Origin: Limnoglobus sp.
GTDB lineage: Bacteria; Planctomycetota; Planctomycetia; Gemmatales; Gemmataceae
Reading direction: 5' to 3'
Length of the DNA stretch: 10,998 bases
Assembly (NCBI GenBank): GCA_025353985.1
Contig: JANXNT010001149.1
Coordinates: forward strand, 1 to 10,998
Positions 6,516 through 10,998 of the stretch are shown here, one piece after another (positions within the stretch are counted from its first letter, which is position 1; each line of letters begins with the position of its first letter). Below the pieces are notes generated by a model. That model was given only the letters and a program-made list of their open reading frames with translations, searched no databases and had not been told where the DNA came from. The position numbers were made by a program, and so were the translations under genes.

Positions 6516-8242
6516 TGGCTATGTCAATTCACACATGTACGGACCACCGCAAGAACAACTTGCGGTGGTCCGTTGTTTTGCTAGTGGTCTTTTCAACTCA
6601 CATTTTTTTCTGCACGGGTTGCAACTTCAACCGAATAGTCGTTCCGCTACAATTCGAATCGCAACTCTTCGAAGATGCGACCCAACGTCTCGGTATCGAC
6701 TTTGTCCACGACTGTAGCGATGCATCGGATCACTCGATGGTCCGCATCATGGGCTCGGGCTGTGCAATATTTGACGCTGACGGCGATGGTCGCCCCGATA
6801 TTTTATTGTTGCAAAATGCCGGCCCTCAATCGACTTCGAAAAACAAGCTATACCGACAATCAGAAAACGGCGAATACATCGACGTCTCTGCTGGTTCTGG
6901 GCTTGATTTCGCTGGCCACAACATGGGCGTTGCGGTCGGTGACATCGATGGAGATGGCCGGCCAGACGTGCTCATCACGCAATATCGTGGAGTGAAGTTG
7001 TTTCGGAATCTTGGCGGCTGTCGATTTCTCGAAATTTCGACAGAAAGCGGAATCGTGAATCCTTACTGGGGTACATCCGCTTCGTTTTTCGATTACGATC
7101 GTGATGGACGACTCGATATCGTCATCGTTAACTACATCACGTATGACCCAAAGCTCGAATGCTTGGATTCAGCGGGCAAACGAGATTTTTGCGGTCCCTC
7201 TCACTTTCCGAATTCTGGTAGTCCCATTCAACTTTTCCGTAATTTGGGGACAGACAAACAGGGTGCTGTGAAGTTTGAAAATGTGAGTCAATATTCGGGA
7301 GTCGGTCGAATGTCCTCACCGGGTCTCGGAGTCTACTGCTGCGATCTCACCGACGATGGTTGGCCTGACATTTTCGTAACGAACGACGCGATGCCGAACC
7401 ATCTCTGGGTCAATCAAAAAGACGGTACTTTTCGCGAAGAGGCCGTACTACGCGGACTCGCTTTCAACGGAGATGGAAAAACCGCCGCCAACATGGGGAT
7501 TGCCGTTGGAGATGTCGACGGCGATGGAATGCTCGATCTGTTTGTGACGCATTTGACAATCGAGATGAATACACTCTGGAAGCAAGGCCCTGCCGGTCGA
7601 TTCTCTGATCGGACGTTATCCACATCCGCTGTCGCCACGAAATGGCGCGGTACAGGGTTCGGTACGATTATGGCAGACTTCGATTTAGATGGCTGGCCCG
7701 ATATCGCGATTGCGAATGGTCGTGTTCACCGCGGCATAGAAGAATCGACTGGCTTACCACCATTCTGGAATTTGTACGGTGAGCGGAACCAGATTTTACG
7801 CAACAACGCAGGCAAATTTGCTGACGTTTCCATCGGGAATCCGGCATTTTGCAACTATGCAAATGTGGCACGCGGTTTAGCTGTCGGCGACATCAATGGC
7901 GACGGACGTCCCGATCTGTTGGTGAACTCGATTGCAGGACCAGCGAAGGTATTCCTCAACAACAACCGGGATCGACAGTGGTTGGCGATTCGCCCACTGA
8001 TGTCGAATGGTCAACTCGCGTACGGTGCGGAAGTTCGCATAGTGTCAGCAGGGAGAACGCAACTTCGAGTCATGCAACCCACGGATAGTTACCTTTCGAG
8101 TAGCAATCCCGAATTATTATTCGGTATGGGCGAGGCGAAAAACTACGAGGAAATCCGCGTTCGCTGGCCAGACGGCAAATCCCAATCGTTCGCCGGAGGT
8201 CCGTGCGGGCGTCGAATGGATGTCAGACAAACCGCAAATTAA
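6515..8242 (+). CDS. CRTAC1-type FG-GAP/VCBS beta-propeller lipoprotein with ASPIC/UnbV domain
   Basis: A 575-residue exported protein. The N-terminus has basic residues RKNNLR (12-17), a hydrophobic core at about 19-32 and a lipobox-like CTGC with Cys36; Cys at the -3 position is unusual. Seven Asp-rich motifs of the FG-GAP/VCBS type follow, at about residues 87 (DADGDGRPD), 143 (DIDGDGRPD), 193 (DYDRDGRLD), 277 (DLTDDGWPD), 333 (DVDGDGMLD), 388 (DFDLDGWPD) and 459 (DINGDGRPD). Such DxDxDG loops bind calcium, and seven fits a seven-bladed propeller. The C-terminal part from about 485 is the ASPIC/UnbV domain (PF07593), with YGAEVRI and EIRVRWPDG. The family is related to cartilage acidic protein 1 and is common next to TPR and DUF1559 genes in planctomycetes; its role is unknown, perhaps surface binding. 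Codons 9-20 form a terminator-like hairpin. No usable start lies beyond the hairpin, because the signal peptide would lose its basic region. Confidence 0.92.
   Translation: MAMSIHTCTDHRKNNLRWSVVLLVVFSTHIFFCTGCNFNRIVVPLQFESQLFEDATQRLGIDFVHDCSDASDHSMVRIMGSGCAIFDADGDGRPDILLLQNAGPQSTSKNKLYRQSENGEYIDVSAGSGLDFAGHNMGVAVGDIDGDGRPDVLITQYRGVKLFRNLGGCRFLEISTESGIVNPYWGTSASFFDYDRDGRLDIVIVNYITYDPKLECLDSAGKRDFCGPSHFPNSGSPIQLFRNLGTDKQGAVKFENVSQYSGVGRMSSPGLGVYCCDLTDDGWPDIFVTNDAMPNHLWVNQKDGTFREEAVLRGLAFNGDGKTAANMGIAVGDVDGDGMLDLFVTHLTIEMNTLWKQGPAGRFSDRTLSTSAVATKWRGTGFGTIMADFDLDGWPDIAIANGRVHRGIEESTGLPPFWNLYGERNQILRNNAGKFADVSIGNPAFCNYANVARGLAVGDINGDGRPDLLVNSIAGPAKVFLNNNRDRQWLAIRPLMSNGQLAYGAEVRIVSAGRTQLRVMQPTDSYLSSSNPELLFGMGEAKNYEEIRVRWPDGKSQSFAGGPCGRRMDVRQTAN
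6539..6579 (+). terminator. Terminator-shaped hairpin inside the start of the FG-GAP gene
   Basis: A perfect 15-bp stem (6539-6553 with 6559-6573, left arm ACGGACCACCGCAAG) around loop AACAA is followed by TGTTTT. Stem length, GC-rich core and U-rich tail match a Rho-independent terminator. It lies 24 bases into the coding sequence, not between genes. It could end transcripts after the lipoprotein gene unless a ribosome that has started at ATG 6515 opens the stem. Confidence 0.7.
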
Positions 8243-8251
8243 TTTCATTAG

Positions 8252-8265
8252 CCATCGCGCGATGG
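8252..8265 (+). promoter_or_regulatory. Perfect 14-bp palindrome before the second TPR gene
   Basis: CCATCGCGCGATGG reads the same on both strands and lies in the 38-base gap between the FG-GAP stop codon and ATG 8281. As RNA it can form a 5-bp stem with a GCGC loop, pairing part of the GGAG (8264-8267) that is the only Shine-Dalgarno-like site. It may limit translation of the TPR gene or be a protein-binding site. Confidence 0.35.
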
Positions 8266-8280
8266 AGAATGGTGTTTGCT

Positions 8281-9639
8281 ATGACTCGTAAAGCCATCGT
8301 TTATAGCATGACCTTGGCGATCGTATTCGCCGCGGTGTACTTCTATACATCGAGTCCGAAGGCGAACCCGTACGTGATTCCAGCGGTACCCGTCGAATGG
8401 ACGGATCCCGCAATGATTCGAATTGTCACCGAAAAGCGAATCGCTCTGGAACTCGACATTCATAACGGCGTGGCTTGGGGTGAGTTAGGTATGTCGTTCG
8501 AAGCCCACGAAAGGACTTCGGAAGCGATCATTTGTTATGAAATAGCTTCAAAAGTCGCACCAGATGATTCTCGCTGGACATACTTGCTCGCAAAACAGTT
8601 AACTTGGAGAAACCAAACGGAAGATGCCGAACTCGTTTTAGACTTGTATCGACAGACTCTGAAACGAAAGTCTCCCACTTTCGCACATGCGAGAACAGCA
8701 GAGTTGACACTCGCAGATCAATTATTGGACCGATCATCAACGAAAGAAGCATATGACATTTACGCTCGGGTCTTCAGCGTAGATCCTCGAAATCCTCAAG
8801 CGGCATACTTTCATGCACAACTCGCGATCGAGCGAGGCGATTACACCACAGCGATACCAATATTGTTGGCACAAGCGAGAAACCCACATACACAAAAAAA
8901 ATCGTCCGCTGCACTTGCGCTAATCAGCCGCATGAAAGGTAATGTGAAGGAAGCAGATGGCTTCGAATATGCTTCCTCATTACTTCCCGACGATAGCCAA
9001 CCGCCAAACCCCTTCGTCGACGAAGTCTTACAGTATCGCAGGGGACGCCAAGTGTTGATGGATGAAGTGACGCGGCTCGAAGCGCAGCAAGATTATAAAC
9101 GAGCATCCATTGCGGCGCAAAAACTCGTTGCTTCATACCCGACCCCGGAATATTTGCTACTTTCCGGGCGTGCCTTCGTGAATGCCAAAGAATACGATTC
9201 TGCAATCGCTACCTTAGAAGATGCAATTGTCGCCGATCCAAAATCTGTCATGTCTCATGCATCGATCGGTATGGCATGGTTTGGAAAAGCGGAAAGGCTC
9301 GATTCGTTGAATCGAGAACGAGAATCAGACGAGTTGTATCGTAAGGCCATCCGATCGTTCAGCAAAGCCATCGAACTCAAACCCGACTATTCGCCTGGTT
9401 ATCTGTACCGGGCAAAATCGTTCTTGAGATTGGGCAATACAGCCGATGCTTTGACCGCAGTGCGTACGTGCATCAGCTTAAGGCCCGAAGAATGGGAGGC
9501 CTACATGACACTCAGTCGGGTTCTCGTAGCCGAAGGAAAAAAATCCGAAGCGATACAAGCTTTGGAACAAGCCGTGAAATTGGCTCACCCGCAAGAAAAA
9601 CGACCGCAGACTGCACTCCAACTCCTTCGGGACAAGTGA
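8281..9639 (+). CDS. Membrane-anchored tetratricopeptide (TPR) protein, second paralogue
   Basis: A 452-residue protein with a short basic start (TRK), one hydrophobic helix at about 5-22 and a predicted periplasmic remainder. It shares ordered landmarks with the TPR protein at 3318-4676: AWGELG at 65-70, PDDSRW and YLLA from about 93, and NPFVD at 243-247 followed by RRGR. AWGE-to-DD spacing is identical (30 residues) in both. Clear TPR units follow in the C-terminal half: YLLLSGRAFVNAKEYDSAIA with LEDAIVADPKS, then KAIELKPDYSPGYLYRAKSF and ALEQAVKLAHP. Start choice is uncertain: ATG 8269 adds four residues and GTG 8203 would overlap the FG-GAP gene. ATG 8281 gives the cleanest membrane anchor and the same length as the paralogue. 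It is probably the last gene of the operon and a scaffold for the exported proteins encoded before it. Codons here are more AT-rich than in the HerA-like gene. Confidence 0.86.
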   Translation: MTRKAIVYSMTLAIVFAAVYFYTSSPKANPYVIPAVPVEWTDPAMIRIVTEKRIALELDIHNGVAWGELGMSFEAHERTSEAIICYEIASKVAPDDSRWTYLLAKQLTWRNQTEDAELVLDLYRQTLKRKSPTFAHARTAELTLADQLLDRSSTKEAYDIYARVFSVDPRNPQAAYFHAQLAIERGDYTTAIPILLAQARNPHTQKKSSAALALISRMKGNVKEADGFEYASSLLPDDSQPPNPFVDEVLQYRRGRQVLMDEVTRLEAQQDYKRASIAAQKLVASYPTPEYLLLSGRAFVNAKEYDSAIATLEDAIVADPKSVMSHASIGMAWFGKAERLDSLNRERESDELYRKAIRSFSKAIELKPDYSPGYLYRAKSFLRLGNTADALTAVRTCISLRPEEWEAYMTLSRVLVAEGKKSEAIQALEQAVKLAHPQEKRPQTALQLLRDK

Positions 9640-9702
9640 AGCCTTTTTCGCGTGCATTTTGCGAACGAGTGTGGCATGATCAGGTTCCTACCATCACCCA
9701 CC

Positions 9703-9708
9703 GAAAGG
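9703..9708 (+). promoter_or_regulatory. Ribosome binding site of the DUF6807 gene
   Basis: GAAAGG ends 7 bases before ATG 9716. This supports that start, which also gives a proper signal peptide. Confidence 0.4.
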
Positions 9709-9715
9709 CCACGTC

Positions 9716-10756
9716 ATGCTGTTTCGCATCTTCACGAGTGCCGGATGCATCGCACTCCTCGCACCGGCAGTCTTTGCCCAATCGAAGCCACTCAATATCG
9801 CGAAGACGGATACGCACATCGAGTTCCGCTCGGGCAGCCAAGTCGTTGCGAAGTACCAACATGCGGGGACGGTGCAAGTCGAAAAGGGCGACGGTACCAA
9901 GCCGCTGGCGAAGCCGTACTTCTACCCGTTACTGTCGCCGAACGGCACGATCGTCATGCGCGGCTGGCCGATGATTCGCGGCACCGTCGGCGAGACGGCC
10001 GACCACTTCCACCAGAAATCGGCCTGGTTCTGCCACGGCGATGTCATACCCGTGGGCCTCGAATTGAAGACGAAATCGGCCGACAAGCGCGTTCATGGCG
10101 TCGATTTCTGGGCCGAGACAAGCGGGCACGGGCGTATCGTTTGCACGAAAATCGCGATGGCGAAAAGTGGCTCCATCGAAACGAGTAACGAGTGGCGAAC
10201 CGCCGATGACGTGACGATTCTCGAAGAAACGCGCACGATCACCGCGACCGAAACAGTGGCGGGGCGGTTGTTCGTGCTCGACATCGATCTGGTTGCGAAT
10301 GCTTTCCCAATCGAGTTCGGCGACACGAAGGAAGGCGCGATGGGCGTTCGCGTCAACGATGAATTTCGTTTGAACGGCCCAAACAGCGATGGCGTAGTCG
10401 TCAGCGTCGATGGCCAGACATCGAACGCACCCGCGAAAGACAACCTGCCACTCTGGGGGCAAGTCGCCGCGTGGCACGATTACAGTGGTACGGCCAACGG
10501 CAAAATCGCGGGTATCGCCGTGTTCGATCATCCGACGAACACCCACAAATCGGCGTGGCACACGCGGGCTTACGGCCTCATGGCTGCGAACCCGTTCGGC
10601 CGCGATGGCTCCGGATTTCCCGGCGTGAAGGGCAACAACGAACTCGTGAAACTCGCGAAAGGCGAGCACCTGAAACTCCTTTACGGCATCTACGTTCACG
10701 ATGGCCGTACGGCAGAAGGCAAAGTGGCCGAGGCGTTTGCCACTTTCAGCAAGTAG
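9716..10756 (+). CDS. Secreted DUF6807 (PmoA-family) protein
   Basis: A 346-residue protein with a Sec signal peptide (residues 1-21, cut after VFA, mature start QSKP). The body matches the family Pfam calls methane oxygenase PmoA (PF14100, DUF6807): YFYPLLSPNG near 67, RGWPM, ADHFHQKSAWFCHGDV at 95-110, GVDFW at 128-132, then NPFGRDGSGFPG and YGIYVHDGR near the end. The Pfam name is misleading: this is not the membrane subunit of particulate methane monooxygenase. The family is common and secreted in planctomycetes, and some members lie near sugar-related genes; the activity is unproven. The His-rich block here is DHFHQKSAWF, where many relatives, as I recall them, have DHPHHRSLWF, and 17 residues separate GDV from GVDFW. 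It stands alone with its own ribosome binding site and is convergent with the following gene, stops 2 bases apart. Confidence 0.85.
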   Translation: MLFRIFTSAGCIALLAPAVFAQSKPLNIAKTDTHIEFRSGSQVVAKYQHAGTVQVEKGDGTKPLAKPYFYPLLSPNGTIVMRGWPMIRGTVGETADHFHQKSAWFCHGDVIPVGLELKTKSADKRVHGVDFWAETSGHGRIVCTKIAMAKSGSIETSNEWRTADDVTILEETRTITATETVAGRLFVLDIDLVANAFPIEFGDTKEGAMGVRVNDEFRLNGPNSDGVVVSVDGQTSNAPAKDNLPLWGQVAAWHDYSGTANGKIAGIAVFDHPTNTHKSAWHTRAYGLMAANPFGRDGSGFPGVKGNNELVKLAKGEHLKLLYGIYVHDGRTAEGKVAEAFATFSK

Positions 10757-10758
10757 CA

Positions 10759-10998
10759 TCAATCGAACGGAAACCCGCGCGGTGGCCCAAAGCGTGGGCC
10801 GATCGGCCCGAAGGGGCCGCGAGGAATGCCGCGGCCGCCCACCGATGGCGGCACAAACGGCGGTTGCGTCGGCTGGGGTGCTCTGACCACGGTCGCCGGT
10901 TTAATCGATGGGGCAGCGATCTGAATGTGGACAAATTCGTTAATCAAGTCTGACGGTATCGCGAAGTTGATGCTCGTGCCTTTGATGGCAGAAACCGC
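10759..10998 (-). CDS. 3' end of a probable trypsin-like serine protease gene
   Basis: The last 79 codons of a minus-strand gene entering from the right edge, ending at TGA (10761-10759). The visible part starts AVSAIKGTSINFAIPSDLIN, which resembles the final strand-turn of the HtrA/DegP-type protease domain, where DegP has IGIGFAIPSNM. The catalytic Ser lies outside the window. After the domain comes VHIQIAAPSIKPATVVRAPQ and a Pro/Gly-rich tail with repeated GP units (RGPFGPIGPRFGPPRG). No PDZ domain follows in the visible part. An internal TTG at 10947 is not the start, since the frame stays open to the window edge. The stop is 2 bases from that of the DUF6807 gene, so any terminator must lie inside the coding ends. 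Confidence 0.55.
   Translation of the reverse strand, partial: AVSAIKGTSINFAIPSDLINEFVHIQIAAPSIKPATVVRAPQPTQPPFVPPSVGGRGIPRGPFGPIGPRFGPPRGFPFD
10784..10819. terminator. GC-rich stem-loop cluster at the convergent gene ends
   Basis: GGCCC and GGGCC units alternate and can pair in several ways: GGCCC-N7-GGGCC (10784-10800), a perfect 14-base palindrome GGGCCGATCGGCCC (10796-10809), and CGGCCC-GAAG-GGGCCG (10804-10819). It starts 27 bases after the DUF6807 stop and lies in the tail-coding part of the opposite gene. It could terminate the DUF6807 transcript. There is no T-run, and the repeats also follow from Gly-Pro codons, so this is tentative. Confidence 0.3.

Noticed and set aside
8203..8280. 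GTG 8203 or ATG 8269 as start of the second TPR gene
   Set aside because: The extension adds residues before the anchor helix without improving it; GTG 8203 would overlap the FG-GAP gene by 40 bases. ATG 8269 remains possible.
9647..9665. TTCGC/GCGAA stem after the second TPR gene as a terminator
   Set aside because: Only 5 pairs with a 9-base loop, and no U-rich tail follows on the plus strand.
9672..9687. TGGCATGATCAGGTTC as a sigma-54 promoter before the DUF6807 gene
   Set aside because: The -24-like TGGCA is there, but the -12 GC pair is not at the right distance.
9929..10762. 277-codon open frame on the minus strand
   Set aside because: It is antisense to the DUF6807 gene, which has a signal peptide and family motifs; the protease-like frame at 10759-10998 is the better minus-strand reading at its right end.

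Overview
The window looks like chromosomal DNA of a planctomycete, probably of the Gemmataceae type. This rests on gene content read from translations, not on a database search. It carries a prepilin-like DUF1559 (H-X9-DG) protein, a BBP7 outer-membrane barrel, a CRTAC1-type FG-GAP/ASPIC-UnbV protein and a secreted DUF6807 (PmoA-like) protein, a mix typical of that phylum. Moderate to high GC and a lack of strong Shine-Dalgarno sites at several genes also fit. I see no tRNA, rRNA, CRISPR array, insertion sequence or attachment site.

Layout, left to right. Positions 1-61 (minus strand) hold the start of an unidentified gene leaving the window. A divergent promoter region (62-217) follows, then a HerA-like ATPase (218-1738, YjgR/DUF853 type). 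A dyad-rich gap leads to a BBP7 beta-barrel protein (1860-3236). Then come a membrane-anchored TPR protein (3318-4676) and a four-gene run: DUF1559 pseudopilin (4862-5974), small lipoprotein (6066-6515), FG-GAP/ASPIC lipoprotein (6515-8242) and a second, related TPR protein (8281-9639). A secreted DUF6807 protein (9716-10756) is convergent with the 3' end of a minus-strand gene, probably a trypsin-like protease (10759-10998). No gene-free stretch exceeds 300 bases.

The four-gene run plus the upstream TPR paralogue is the most interesting part. All its products appear to be exported or membrane-anchored: a pilin-like protein, two lipoproteins, a seven-motif propeller that probably binds calcium, and TPR scaffolds whose repeats should face the periplasm. 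They probably work together at the cell surface, but the function is unknown. Expression seems to be stepped by RNA hairpins. A 13-bp hairpin follows the pseudopilin gene. A 15-bp perfect hairpin with a U-rich tail, shaped like a complete intrinsic terminator, lies inside the first codons of the FG-GAP gene, whose ATG overlaps the preceding stop codon (TGATG). A perfect 14-bp palindrome sits just before the last TPR gene. The hairpin inside the coding sequence suggests translation-dependent readthrough and is the best candidate here for undescribed regulation.
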